Assembly: GCA_945952115.1 (NCBI GenBank)
Contig: CAMFHA010000006.1
Location: forward strand, 1 to 54,792
DNA: 54,792 nt
Reading direction: 5' to 3'
Source of the DNA: an uncultured Legionella sp.
GTDB taxonomy: Bacteria; Pseudomonadota; Gammaproteobacteria; Legionellales; Legionellaceae
Positions within the stretch are counted from its first letter, which is position 1, and each line of letters starts with the position of its first letter. A model generated the notes under the pieces. The model made no database searches, was not told the origin of the DNA, and saw only the letters and a list, made by a program, of their open reading frames with translations. The translations under genes and the position numbers were made by a program. Of this stretch, positions 9,798 through 18,753 are shown piece by piece.

Positions 9798-11075
9798 ATG
9801 ATGATAGATAGAGCAACGGGATTTTTCATTACTAAAAAGAATGTATACAGTTCTCCTGTATCATTTTTTAGTTCAATTGTTGGCTTGAAATTAATTGCTA
9901 CTTTATTCGCTATTTATATCTACGCTCGTGTTTCTCCATTTACAGACGCAGAGCATTATTTGCATAGCGGCGTAGGTTGGAATTTTTCTTTGATATTTCA
10001 ACGAACTCTGTTCACTAGCTTTGTTTATTCTAGTTTAAAATCTTTATTATTTTATGATCCTTTAGTTCACCTTTTTATCTCTGCTTTATTTGCGGGTACT
10101 TTAGTTTATGTTTTTAAATTAGACTATTATTTTTTAGATAAACCTTTGTTTATAAGCTCTTTATTACTACCTCATTTTTTAATATGGTCAGGAGTAGTAG
10201 GTAAAGAGGTACTAGCAATAATAGGATTTTTCCTTGTTATAAAAGCATGTGTAGATTTAATCATTTGGAACAAAGTTAGAGTCATTACTTTAATAATTGG
10301 TTTTTTTCTGGCTGCCATTGTACGGCCGCATTATGCTGTATCGTATTTCTATTTATTTTGTATCTCTTTATTATTTGCTAAAAGTAAAATAAAGGGTTTA
10401 GGACTTTTTTCTCCTTCTAAATCTTTTTTGCTATTTTTATTAGTAAGTTCTTATTGTTTAATCCTATTGTTTTATCTTGAGAAATTTTATGTTGACTATT
10501 TAATGAATTATATGCATTTAACTCAGCAATATTTTTTAAGATTTGTTAATAGTACTGGTAATCGATGGGATATTAATTGGGAATATCCAAGTGATTTTAT
10601 TGTCAATTTACCTTGGGGATTGCCTTTTAGTATTATTGGACCGACTTGGGCTGAGGCTTTACAACGTCCTTTTCTTTTCCCTGTATTTATTGAAGGTTGT
10701 CTAGCTTGGTTTTTATTATTCCTAATTACTTGTCAGCTCATTCGTTTTGTTAAATTAAATCCTAAGTATAGTTCCTTGATTATTTGGGGCTTTATTCCTG
10801 CTGTAATTGTAGGATTAATTATCAATTATCCATTTGGTATTTTTAATCCTGGTTCTGCTGTTAGGTATAAGCAAGCGCTTAGCCCTTTATTATATTTTTA
10901 CCCTTTATTATTAATGGCGTCTGTTAAACGAAAAAAATATTTAGATATCCAAGTTAGTGCGATTAAAGGTAACTGCTCATCCCATCATACTGAGTGGAAT
11001 GAAAGATCTCCTGAATTAAAGCACAGTGCAACACCCGGAGTTCCTTCATCGCAGGCGACTCAGGATGACGTGTGA
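9798..11075 (+). CDS. Polytopic membrane protein, polymerase-like, C-terminus rewritten by a palindromic element
   Basis: A 425-residue inner-membrane protein with about 10 hydrophobic helices and a large polar loop around residues 230-290. AAIVRPHYAVSY and GSAVRYKQALSPL resemble the Arg-bearing loops of EpsG/Wzy-type polymerases, and its place beside Wzz and Wzx fits, but the assignment is tentative. Residues from about 391 onward (starting GNCSSHHTEWNER) are encoded by the 117-bp element, and the stop at 11073-11075 lies inside it. Removing the element and one 6-bp duplicate restores a reading frame ending IKDYQ with a TGA at 11100 that overlaps the next gene's ATG at 11099. The native C-terminus was therefore probably replaced by repeat-derived sequence. 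Confidence 0.75.
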   Translation: MMIDRATGFFITKKNVYSSPVSFFSSIVGLKLIATLFAIYIYARVSPFTDAEHYLHSGVGWNFSLIFQRTLFTSFVYSSLKSLLFYDPLVHLFISALFAGTLVYVFKLDYYFLDKPLFISSLLLPHFLIWSGVVGKEVLAIIGFFLVIKACVDLIIWNKVRVITLIIGFFLAAIVRPHYAVSYFYLFCISLLFAKSKIKGLGLFSPSKSFLLFLLVSSYCLILLFYLEKFYVDYLMNYMHLTQQYFLRFVNSTGNRWDINWEYPSDFIVNLPWGLPFSIIGPTWAEALQRPFLFPVFIEGCLAWFLLFLITCQLIRFVKLNPKYSSLIIWGFIPAVIVGLIINYPFGIFNPGSAVRYKQALSPLLYFYPLLLMASVKRKKYLDIQVSAIKGNCSSHHTEWNERSPELKHSATPGVPSSQATQDDV

Positions 11076-11084
11076 ACAGTTATG
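10968..11084 (+). mobile_element. 117-bp palindromic element, copy 2 (gene 3' end)
   Basis: It begins GGTAACTGCTC and ends GAACAGTTATG, flanked by ATTAAA (10962-10967) and ATTAAG (11085-11090). It is read in the same orientation and frame as copies 3 and 4 (N-C-S-S ... T-Q-D-D-V). At 11073 it has TGA where copy 3 has CGA and copy 4 CAA, so a point change inside the element created the present stop. Before that change the frame ran through the element. Confidence 0.9.
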
Positions 11085-11098
11085 ATTAAGGATTATCA

Positions 11099-12052
11099 AT
11101 GAATATTTTAGTTTTAGGAGGAACAGGATTTTTAGGGCGCTTTATAGTTGAATTATTATTTAGAGAGAATATAGAGTGTACTGTTTTAACTCGTGATCTG
11201 GAAAAAGTGAAACTATTTTCTAAAAAAATAAATTTCATACAGGCTGACTTATTAGATCTCGATGAGCTTAATCTGTCCTCTTACACGCATATAATTAATT
11301 GCTCCGGAGAGCTCAAAAATAAATCTATAATGCATTCGCTTCATGTTGAAGCTATTGCTCGAATACTGAATAAGCTAAAGCAATATTCTAATCATGCTCA
11401 CTGGATACAAATAAGTAGCGTAGGTGTTTATGGTAAAGTAAAAAAGGGAGTAATAAGCGAAAATTCTGTGTTTGCTCCTATTGGCGAATATGAAAAAACA
11501 AAAGCTGAATCAGAATTATTAGTTAAGCGTTTTTGCTCAGAAAATAAAATAAAATACACGATTATTAGACCGTCTAATGTATTTGGATGTGGAATGCCAA
11601 ATCAGTCTATAGCCCAATTAATTTCTATTATCAAAAGAAAATTATTTATATATATTGGTAAAAATACTAGTAAACAGGTAATGAACTATGTTCCTGTCGA
11701 GGATGTAGCAAAATTAGTACTTCTCTGTTTAAAAAATGAAAATTCCATAAATCAAGAATTTAATATTTCTGATCAACTAAGCCTTGAAGATTTTGTAAGT
11801 CTTGTTTGTACCGAATTAGACATTGAAAATAAGTTTCCTAAGGTTCCTGAATTATTGGTTAGATTTTTAGCACAAATATGTTGGTTTATTCCTAAAGCTC
11901 CCTTAAAACCTTCTCGGGTCGATGCATTGACTATGCGGGTTAATTATTCAAATAAAAATGCACAAGAGCTTTTAGATTACAGGCCTGCCATCGGTGTAAG
12001 AACAGCAATGAAGAATTATATTGCTTCGTTAATTATTAACAATACAGCATGA
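11099..12052 (+). CDS. NAD(P)-dependent extended SDR (epimerase/dehydratase family)
   Basis: A 317-residue cytosolic protein with the Rossmann motif GGTGFLG at residues 7-13, the strand-5 serine in ISSVGVYG and a catalytic YEKTK (Y-x-x-x-K). The family acts on nucleotide sugars (epimerase, reductase or dehydratase); the precise substrate cannot be read from sequence. AGGAT seven bases upstream supports the ATG at 11099. Ancestrally its start overlapped the stop of the upstream membrane-protein gene; the palindromic element has since ended that gene 23 bp earlier. It sits directly before neuB and may belong to the legionaminic-acid set. Confidence 0.8.
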   Translation: MNILVLGGTGFLGRFIVELLFRENIECTVLTRDLEKVKLFSKKINFIQADLLDLDELNLSSYTHIINCSGELKNKSIMHSLHVEAIARILNKLKQYSNHAHWIQISSVGVYGKVKKGVISENSVFAPIGEYEKTKAESELLVKRFCSENKIKYTIIRPSNVFGCGMPNQSIAQLISIIKRKLFIYIGKNTSKQVMNYVPVEDVAKLVLLCLKNENSINQEFNISDQLSLEDFVSLVCTELDIENKFPKVPELLVRFLAQICWFIPKAPLKPSRVDALTMRVNYSNKNAQELLDYRPAIGVRTAMKNYIASLIINNTA

Positions 12053-12062
12053 GGATAAATGG

Positions 12063-13088
12063 ATGAGTTGCTTTATTATTGCAGAAGCAGGAGTAAATCA
12101 TAATGGCAATATTGATCTTGCAAAAAAATTAATTTATGCCGCTAAAGAAGCAGGAGCGAGTGCTGTTAAATTTCAAACATTTAATGCAGAAAAATTAGTA
12201 AATAAAACAGCAGATAAAGCCCAGTACCAAAAAAAAAATATGGGGGATGCTCATTCGACTCAATATCAAATGCTGAAATCTTTAGAGTTATCGATTGAAG
12301 AACATTATATTCTTAATGATCTAGCTAAATCTATTGAGATTGAGTTTATGTCTACCGGTTTTGATGAGGAAGCAGTTGATTTTTTAGTTAAATTAGGTAT
12401 TAAAAGAATTAAAATTCCTTCTGGAGAAATAACTAATATTCCTTATCTAATCCATGTTGCACAAACAGGCTTGCCTATAATTATGTCTACAGGCATGTGT
12501 CATTTGGAAGAGGTTCGAGAAGCAGTAGAGCTCATTAAACCTTATTATAAAGAAAATTTTAAAGAGTATCTTACTTTATTACATTGTACTTCTAATTATC
12601 CAGCTGAATTGAATGAAGTTAATTTGAGGGCAATGCATACTCTGGCTAAAGAATTTAATGTACCAGTAGGCTATTCTGATCACACTTTAGGTGCTTTAGC
12701 TTCTACTTTGGCCGTTAATATGGGTGCTGTTGTTATTGAAAAACATTTTACTTTAGATAAAAATTTACCCGGACCTGATCACGCTGCTTCAATGACACCG
12801 GATGAATTAAAATTTTTAATACAAACCATCAAAGATATTGACGTAATTTTAGGTAGTGATGAAAAAAAACCCAGTGAAAATGAACTATCTATAAGAAATT
12901 TAGTGAGACGAAGTCTTACCTTAAAAAATGATTTACTCGCTGGCTCAATAATAAGTCAAGATGATCTTATTTTATTGCGTCCTGGATATGGTATTAGCCC
13001 AAGAGATTTATCTAAAATAATTGGAACCCGGTTGCGTGTTAGCTTAACAGCAGGTAGCACTTTGCTTTGGGAGCATCTTGCATTATGA
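12063..13088 (+). CDS. neuB: Legionaminic/sialic acid synthase NeuB (LegI type)
   Basis: A 341-residue protein that condenses phosphoenolpyruvate with a 6-carbon N-acyl sugar to form the nonulosonic acid. An N-terminal TIM barrel (to about residue 250) carries EAGVNHNG, KFQTF, YSDHTLG and EKHFTLD with GPDHAAS; a C-terminal SAF/antifreeze-like domain (about 285-341) ends it. Length and motifs are those of NeuB. Established work on Legionella pneumophila shows that its NeuB homologue makes N,N'-diacetyllegionaminic acid, the likely product here. The stop overlaps the neuC start (ATGA at 13085-13088). Confidence 0.93.
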   Translation: MSCFIIAEAGVNHNGNIDLAKKLIYAAKEAGASAVKFQTFNAEKLVNKTADKAQYQKKNMGDAHSTQYQMLKSLELSIEEHYILNDLAKSIEIEFMSTGFDEEAVDFLVKLGIKRIKIPSGEITNIPYLIHVAQTGLPIIMSTGMCHLEEVREAVELIKPYYKENFKEYLTLLHCTSNYPAELNEVNLRAMHTLAKEFNVPVGYSDHTLGALASTLAVNMGAVVIEKHFTLDKNLPGPDHAASMTPDELKFLIQTIKDIDVILGSDEKKPSENELSIRNLVRRSLTLKNDLLAGSIISQDDLILLRPGYGISPRDLSKIIGTRLRVSLTAGSTLLWEHLAL

Positions 13089-14221
13089 GTATAAGAAAAA
13101 TTATTTATGTGAGCGGAACACGGGCTGATTATGGATTAATGAAAGAAACACTTAAGAAAATAGATAATTCATCAGAGATAGATTTATCAATTTGTGTTAC
13201 AGGCATGCATCTTAGTGCTTTATATGGAAACACTATAGAAGAAATTAAAAATGATAGATTTAAAATCTGTGGGACTATTTTTATTGAAGTAGAAGATACA
13301 ACGCCTTTAGTAATGGCGAAATCTATTGGGCATAATATTATTGGATTTGCAGATATTTTTGCAAAAGAGCAGCCTAATGTTGTTTTGCTTTTAGGTGATA
13401 GAGGAGAGACTTTAGCGGCGGCAATTGCTGCAGTTCATTTAAATATTCCGATAGTGCATCTGCATGGCGGTGAGCGATCTGGAACTGTAGATGAAATGGT
13501 TCGTCATGCTATCTCTAAATTAGCCCATTACCATTTTGTGGCCACTGAAGCCTCGAAACAACGCCTTATTGCAATGGGAGAAGTGGCTGACTCAATATTC
13601 CTAGTAGGTGCTCCAGGTCTTGATGAAATTAAATTACATAAGCCTTGCACTAAAAATGCTTTTATAAAGCAATACCAGTTTGATGCACAAAAAAAAATAG
13701 CTTTATTAGTTTATCATCCTGTAGTACAAGAATATGATGAGATTGCTGAACAATTTTCTCAGGTCATTGAGGCTGCATTATCTTTTGATTTACAAATTAT
13801 TTGTTTGCAACCAAATTCTGATGCGGGTGGGCAATTAATTAGAGAAAAACTAAGTAACTATGATAATCCCCCAAATGTTCTCATTATTTCTCATTTATTA
13901 AGAGCGCGTTACATTGATTGCTTAGCTAATGTAGATGTAATGCTGGGAAATTCAAGTAGTGGTATTATTGAAGCGGCTTCGTTTAATTTGCCAGTAGTTA
14001 ATATTGGCACAAGACAAAATTTACGTGAACGAAGCGACAATATAATTGATGTAGAGGCTAATTTTGAATCAATAAAAAAAGGTTTAAAAACAGCATTAAA
14101 CTTAAATATAGGGAATTATATTAATTGCTATGGCGATGGTAACACGAGTCAACGGTGTTATGAGTTATTAAAAAATATAAATTTAGACAAGAAAATATTA
14201 AATAAATCCAATGCGTACTAA
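13085..14221 (+). CDS. neuC: Hydrolysing nucleotide-sugar 2-epimerase NeuC (LegG type)
   Basis: A 378-residue GT-B-fold enzyme that releases the nucleotide and inverts C2, giving the sugar used by NeuB. SGTRADYGLMK at the N-terminus and HLHGGERSGTVDE near residue 125 are hallmarks of NeuC/NnaA. In L. pneumophila the homologue acts on UDP-N,N'-diacetylbacillosamine; in Campylobacter LegG acts on the GDP form. The ATG at 13085 overlaps the neuB stop. A TTG at 13067 would only add six residues and is rejected. Confidence 0.92.
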   Translation: MSIRKIIYVSGTRADYGLMKETLKKIDNSSEIDLSICVTGMHLSALYGNTIEEIKNDRFKICGTIFIEVEDTTPLVMAKSIGHNIIGFADIFAKEQPNVVLLLGDRGETLAAAIAAVHLNIPIVHLHGGERSGTVDEMVRHAISKLAHYHFVATEASKQRLIAMGEVADSIFLVGAPGLDEIKLHKPCTKNAFIKQYQFDAQKKIALLVYHPVVQEYDEIAEQFSQVIEAALSFDLQIICLQPNSDAGGQLIREKLSNYDNPPNVLIISHLLRARYIDCLANVDVMLGNSSSGIIEAASFNLPVVNIGTRQNLRERSDNIIDVEANFESIKKGLKTALNLNIGNYINCYGDGNTSQRCYELLKNINLDKKILNKSNAY

Positions 14222-14822
14222 ATTAAAAATTATAGGTTGTGGAGGGCATGCTAAAGTAGTCATTGACGCCTTATCGTGCAACCAGGCTAATTACGATATT
14301 ACTTTATGTGATGATAATCCTTTGCTTTTAGGAAAGGAGTTTCGTGAGCTTTTAGTTGATTCTACTCTAAAAGATCTTTCTAGTTTTACTGATCTTATTC
14401 ATGTGGCCATTGGAGATAACCAAATTCGAGAAAATATTCTCACCTTAAGCAAACAAAACAACTTAAATTCATTAACTATTACACATAAAGCGGCTGTAAT
14501 TTCTAAATCAGCTCAATTAAAAGACGGCTCATTTATTGCCGCCCGCGCAATTTTAGGACCTGATTGTTTAATAGGTGCAGGGTGTATTATAAACCATGGA
14601 GCAGTAGTTGATCACGATGTTCAAATTGGTAATTATGCCCATATTGCTCCCAATAGTACTTTAGGGGGAGGAGTTATAATAGGGGATGGTGTACTAATAG
14701 GAGCAGGAGCTGTGGTTTTGCCTAAAGTGATAATTGGGAATAAGGCAATAATTGGAGCTGGAGCTGTAGTAGTGGGCAATGTAGAGTCTGGTGCAGTGGT
14801 AAAGGGTATTCCCGCAGTTTAA
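14211..14822 (+). CDS. neuD: NeuD/PglD-type sugar N-acetyltransferase (LegH role)
   Basis: A 203-residue protein: an N-terminal Rossmann-like domain (IIGCGGHAKVVIDAL) and a C-terminal left-handed beta-helix of hexapeptide repeats (about residues 95-203). INHGAVVDHDVQIGNYAHIAP matches the PglD active-site region, with the catalytic histidine in VDHD. The likely role is acetylation of the 4-amino group of the 2,4-diamino sugar made by the next gene's aminotransferase. The start overlaps neuC by 11 bp. Confidence 0.88.
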   Translation: MRTKLKIIGCGGHAKVVIDALSCNQANYDITLCDDNPLLLGKEFRELLVDSTLKDLSSFTDLIHVAIGDNQIRENILTLSKQNNLNSLTITHKAAVISKSAQLKDGSFIAARAILGPDCLIGAGCIINHGAVVDHDVQIGNYAHIAPNSTLGGGVIIGDGVLIGAGAVVLPKVIIGNKAIIGAGAVVVGNVESGAVVKGIPAV

Positions 14823-14831
14823 GGAAAAATA

Positions 14832-16322
14832 ATGTTTTCTATTGACAGATTGTACATAAAAAAGAATTTTACTTTAAAGAGTGCCTTGAGTAAATTAGAT
14901 GAAACAGCCCAAGGGGTATTGTTTTTGGTAGATGATGGAGATCATTTAATTCGCACCATTACCGATGGTGATATTAGACGGCTTCTTTTAAAAGGATGTA
15001 CCCTCGATTCTTTATTAGAAGAACTTCCAGAGCATCATTCTAAAATATTACCTGATAATGCATCAATTCAAGATGCTTATCATTTAATGCAAGACTATGA
15101 AATAGATCACGTTGTTTTGGTCGATAATGAGCAAAGGCCTGTGCGTTTAATTCATCGAAGAGAATTATCACCCAATATTTTCCTATCTTCTCCGCATTTA
15201 GGCGAACATGAACATCATTATGTGCAAGAAGCGTTTTCAAGTAATTGGGTTGCTCCTCTTGGGCCTAACGTAGATGCTTTTGAAAAGGAAGTAGCTGCTT
15301 ATATAGGAGTTAATTCTGCAGTTGCTTTAAGCTCAGGCACAGCTGCTTTACATTTGGCGCTTATTTTATTAGATGTCAAACCAGGTGAAGTTGTTTTTTG
15401 TTCGACATTTACTTTTGTTGCAACAGCCAATCCTATTTTATATCAAGGAGCTACTCCTGTATTTATTGATTCTGAGCCCGAAACTTGGAATATGTCACCT
15501 AGAGCGTTAAAGCGTGCATTAGAACAAGCTAAGAATGAAAATAAATTACCTAAAGCGGTGATTATTGTTAATTTATATGGCCAAAGCGCAAATTACAATG
15601 AATTGTGTGCCTTATGCAACCAATACAATGTTCCTATTGTTGAAGATGCAGCAGAATCGCTTGGGGCAAAATATGAAAATAAATACAGCGGTACTTTTGG
15701 TAAGTTAGGTATTTTTTCTTTTAATGGAAATAAAATTATAACTACTTCTGGAGGTGGAATGCTTGTTTCCAACGATAATGAGTTGATTGAAAAAGCACGC
15801 TTCTTATCGACACAAGCTCGAGATAATGCCATGCATTATGAACATAGTGTAGTGGGTTATAATTACAGAATGAGTAATGTATTAGCTGGAATAGGTAGAG
15901 GGCAACTAAAAGTATTAGAGCAGAGAGTTAAAGCAAGAAAAAATATATTCTCTCAATATAAAGAAGCTTTAAAAGTCTATTCATTTATTAAAATGATGCC
16001 TGAAATAAGCAATGGTTACAGTACTAATTGGTTATCTTGTATGATAATTGATCCTGAATGCTCTACAATTTCTCCAATTGACTTAATCAACCAATTAAAA
16101 AAGTATAATATTGAAGCAAGAAGAACATGGAAACCAATGCACCGACAACCGTTGTATGCTTCTTCTAATTATTTTCCTCATCAAGAGTATTTTAGTGTGA
16201 GTGATTATTTATTTAATCATGGAGTTTGTTTACCTTCGGGTTCTAACTTGAGTATTCAAGATTTTGATCGTGTGATTCACTGTATAAGAGATTTTTTTAA
16301 TAGAGAAGTGCGAATCACATGA
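14832..16322 (+). CDS. CBS-domain pair fused to LegC-type PLP aminotransferase
   Basis: A 496-residue fusion. Residues about 5-117 form two CBS domains (TITDGDIRRLLL; then IDHVVLVDNEQRPVRLI). Residues about 125-496 are a DegT/DnrJ/EryC1/StrS aminotransferase with SSGTAALHLAL, EDAAESLGA and the PLP lysine K301 in FSFNGNK. The aminotransferase should install the 4-amino group of the bacillosamine/legionaminic precursor. The CBS pair resembles the N-terminal part of Campylobacter PtmE, where it precedes a nucleotidyltransferase instead; the order neuB, neuC, this gene, ptmF-like, CMP-synthetase, ptmA-like matches that locus. The CBS pair may allow regulation by an adenine nucleotide, which is inference. 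No frameshift or internal start separates the parts. Confidence 0.88.
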   Translation: MFSIDRLYIKKNFTLKSALSKLDETAQGVLFLVDDGDHLIRTITDGDIRRLLLKGCTLDSLLEELPEHHSKILPDNASIQDAYHLMQDYEIDHVVLVDNEQRPVRLIHRRELSPNIFLSSPHLGEHEHHYVQEAFSSNWVAPLGPNVDAFEKEVAAYIGVNSAVALSSGTAALHLALILLDVKPGEVVFCSTFTFVATANPILYQGATPVFIDSEPETWNMSPRALKRALEQAKNENKLPKAVIIVNLYGQSANYNELCALCNQYNVPIVEDAAESLGAKYENKYSGTFGKLGIFSFNGNKIITTSGGGMLVSNDNELIEKARFLSTQARDNAMHYEHSVVGYNYRMSNVLAGIGRGQLKVLEQRVKARKNIFSQYKEALKVYSFIKMMPEISNGYSTNWLSCMIIDPECSTISPIDLINQLKKYNIEARRTWKPMHRQPLYASSNYFPHQEYFSVSDYLFNHGVCLPSGSNLSIQDFDRVIHCIRDFFNREVRIT

Positions 16323-17296
16323 GAAGAATTTTAATTGTTGGTCTAGGTAGTATTGCTAAAAAACATATTAAGACGCTTAAACTATTGTACCCTCAAGTTG
16401 AGTTGCATGTCGTTTCTTCCAGTGGAAATTCTCAAATAAAGGAGAGTCCCTCTTTACTTTTTTGCAAAGATATTACGCAGGCTATTAATTATTCTCCTGA
16501 TTTTGCTTTAGTTGCATCTCCAGCAACTTTTCATTTTACGCATACGAAAACATTATTAAATGCCGGTATTCCTGTTTTAGTAGAAAAGCCATTAACGGCG
16601 GATTCGCAAGAAGCAAAAGAATTAGTTGAGTTAGCTATTCAAACTCAAGTACCTGTTAAAGTAGCCTATTGCCTGCGTTATTTATCTTCTGCGAAGAGAA
16701 TAAAAAATGTGCTATCAGAAAATAAGATTGGGCCTATTTATAACGTGATAGCTCATGTAGGCCAGTATTTACCAACTTGGCGTCAAGATAAAGATTATCG
16801 AAATTCAGTTTCAGCATCAAATGACTTAGGTGGTGGTGTTTTGCTGGAATTAAGCCATGAATTGGATTATTTACAATGGCTTTTAGGCCCTTTGACCTAT
16901 AACTATTCTTTATTAAGACATACAAAAGAATTAGCCTTGGAAGTAGAGGAAATTGCTGATATTTTTTTAACTACTGAGACAGGGACAGTATGTACCGTGC
17001 ATATGAATTTTATTCAAAAAAAACCACAAAGATATTGTTATTTTCTTGGAGAGAAAGGTCATATTTATTGGAATTTAATGGATAATTCAATATCGTTTCA
17101 TTCTGATAAAAAAGATGAATTAATTTATGATGGTGCTTCTTGGGATAGAAATAAGATGTATCAACTAATGATAGAGGATTTTGTAGAACAAGTGAGATTG
17201 AATCAAGTAAATATTAAACCTCTTATTAGTGCTTATAAGATAGTGGAACTTATTACGCAAATTAAAAATCAAGCCCTTTGGGGAATAACACAATGA
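16319..17296 (+). CDS. Gfo/Idh/MocA-family oxidoreductase, PtmF-like
   Basis: A 325-residue NAD(P)-dependent enzyme. The Rossmann motif is VGLGSIAKKH (residues 5-14), VEKPLT carries the conserved EKP of the family near residue 93, and the substrate domain has GGGVLLELSHELDYL. In Campylobacter a member of this family (PtmF) is encoded between ptmE and the legionaminic CMP-synthetase gene, as here. PtmF and PtmA were proposed to help supply the glucosamine phosphate that enters the legionaminic pathway. It overlaps the preceding stop as ATGA. Confidence 0.82.
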   Translation: MRRILIVGLGSIAKKHIKTLKLLYPQVELHVVSSSGNSQIKESPSLLFCKDITQAINYSPDFALVASPATFHFTHTKTLLNAGIPVLVEKPLTADSQEAKELVELAIQTQVPVKVAYCLRYLSSAKRIKNVLSENKIGPIYNVIAHVGQYLPTWRQDKDYRNSVSASNDLGGGVLLELSHELDYLQWLLGPLTYNYSLLRHTKELALEVEEIADIFLTTETGTVCTVHMNFIQKKPQRYCYFLGEKGHIYWNLMDNSISFHSDKKDELIYDGASWDRNKMYQLMIEDFVEQVRLNQVNIKPLISAYKIVELITQIKNQALWGITQ

Positions 17297-17994
17297 TTAT
17301 ATATCCTTTTATTTTTGCTCGTGGCGGCTCTAAAGGGTTACCAGGAAAAAATATCAAATTATTAGCAGGAAAACCTTTAATTCAATATTCTATTGAAGTA
17401 GCTCAACAAATTAATACAACAGTTTTTGTTTCTACTGATGATGAACATATAGCTAATATTGCTTCTCAGTTGGGCGCGATTATTATTCAAAGACCAGCAG
17501 AATTAGCAAGGGATGCTAGCCCAGAATGGTTAGCTTGGCGACATGCCATTGATTATGTACAATCTCATTATGGGATTTTTGATTTATTTGTAAGTTTACC
17601 GACCACTAGCCCTTTACGTTCTGTGCAGGATGTTACTAGAGCTATAAAAATGATACACAATAAAAATGCTGATATATGTATTTCAACTACCAGGGCTAAT
17701 AGAAATCCCTTTTTTAATATGGTTAAAATAAACGAAGAAGGTTTTTGTGAGTTAGTAAATAATACTCAAGATAATAAAATATATCGACGTCAAGATGTGC
17801 CTGAGATTTTTGATATTACAACCGTAGTTTATGCTAGTAAGCCTGAGTTTATTTTGAATCATTCAAGTCTTTTTGAAGGAAAAGTAGCTAGCGTGCTTAT
17901 ACCTAAAGAACGAGCAGTCGATATTGATGATATATATGATTTTAAATTAGCTGAAGCAATTATTAATTCTAGAGATCGTCATGATGCTGAATGA
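17293..17994 (+). CDS. neuA: CMP-legionaminic acid synthetase (NeuA/LegF type)
   Basis: A 233-residue cytidylyltransferase that activates the nonulosonic acid with CTP. The N-terminal loop ARGGSKGLPGKNI is diagnostic; FVSTDDEHIA and LPTTSPLR are further family motifs, and RAVDIDDIYDF near the end carries the metal-binding aspartates. It has only the synthetase domain and no SGNH esterase. The ATG at 17293 overlaps the previous stop and is preceded by GGGGAA; a TTG at 17278 is rejected. Confidence 0.92.
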   Translation: MIIYPFIFARGGSKGLPGKNIKLLAGKPLIQYSIEVAQQINTTVFVSTDDEHIANIASQLGAIIIQRPAELARDASPEWLAWRHAIDYVQSHYGIFDLFVSLPTTSPLRSVQDVTRAIKMIHNKNADICISTTRANRNPFFNMVKINEEGFCELVNNTQDNKIYRRQDVPEIFDITTVVYASKPEFILNHSSLFEGKVASVLIPKERAVDIDDIYDFKLAEAIINSRDRHDAE

Positions 17995-18745
17995 AAAAAA
18001 AATATTGGTTGTTGGCGCAGGGGGGTTATTAGGTGCACAGACAGTGCAATCTTTGTTAAATCATAAGGCTTTTGTTATTGCCGCTGATCTTAATGTTTCC
18101 AGCTTAGAAAACAAATTAGTCACTCAAGGTATAGATGTGAAGAGTTCTCATCTTTCTTGTGCCCCACTTGATATTACTAATGCACAACAAGTAATTGATT
18201 TTTTTTCAAATCTAAATGAATTAGATGGCCTAGTAAACTGTACTTATCCTCGTAATAAAAACTATGGCCGTGATTTTCTTGAAGTGAATTTAACTGACTT
18301 TAATGAAAATCTGTCCTTACATTTAGGCTCCGCATTTTTATTAATGCAACAGTGCGCTGCATTTTTTTTAAGGAAAAAAACGCCTTTTTCTTTAGTGAAT
18401 ATTGCTTCAGTGTATGGAGTAATACCTCCTAAATTTTCTATATATAAAAATACGCCCATGACAATGCCAGTAGAATACGCAGCTATCAAATCAGCAATCA
18501 TTCATATGAATAAATATGTTGCTTGTTATGTAAAAAACAGTGATTTTCGTATTAATAGTGTTAGCCCAGGTGGATTATTTGATAATCAACCTGAATCTTT
18601 TTTACAAGAATATAAAAAACTGACCTTAGGTAAAGGGATGCTCAATGTAAGCGATGTTTTAGGAGCAATAGTATTTTTACTTTCAGATTATGCACAATTT
18701 ATGAATGGCCAGAATTTAATTGTTGATGATGGGTTTAGTTTATAA
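17981..18745 (+). CDS. Short-chain dehydrogenase, PtmA-like
   Basis: A 254-residue classical SDR. VVGAGGLLG is the cofactor loop, IASVYG holds the catalytic serine, and VEYAAIKSA carries the Tyr-x-x-x-Lys pair; VSPGGLFDNQ and VDDGF are usual late motifs. Campylobacter PtmA follows the legionaminic CMP-synthetase gene in the same way and is needed for legionaminic glycans. The start overlaps neuA by 14 bp; ATG at 17981 or 17984 are both possible. The enzyme probably works with the PtmF-like oxidoreductase. Confidence 0.83.
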   Translation: MMLNEKKILVVGAGGLLGAQTVQSLLNHKAFVIAADLNVSSLENKLVTQGIDVKSSHLSCAPLDITNAQQVIDFFSNLNELDGLVNCTYPRNKNYGRDFLEVNLTDFNENLSLHLGSAFLLMQQCAAFFLRKKTPFSLVNIASVYGVIPPKFSIYKNTPMTMPVEYAAIKSAIIHMNKYVACYVKNSDFRINSVSPGGLFDNQPESFLQEYKKLTLGKGMLNVSDVLGAIVFLLSDYAQFMNGQNLIVDDGFSL

Positions 18746-18753
18746 ATATAAAG

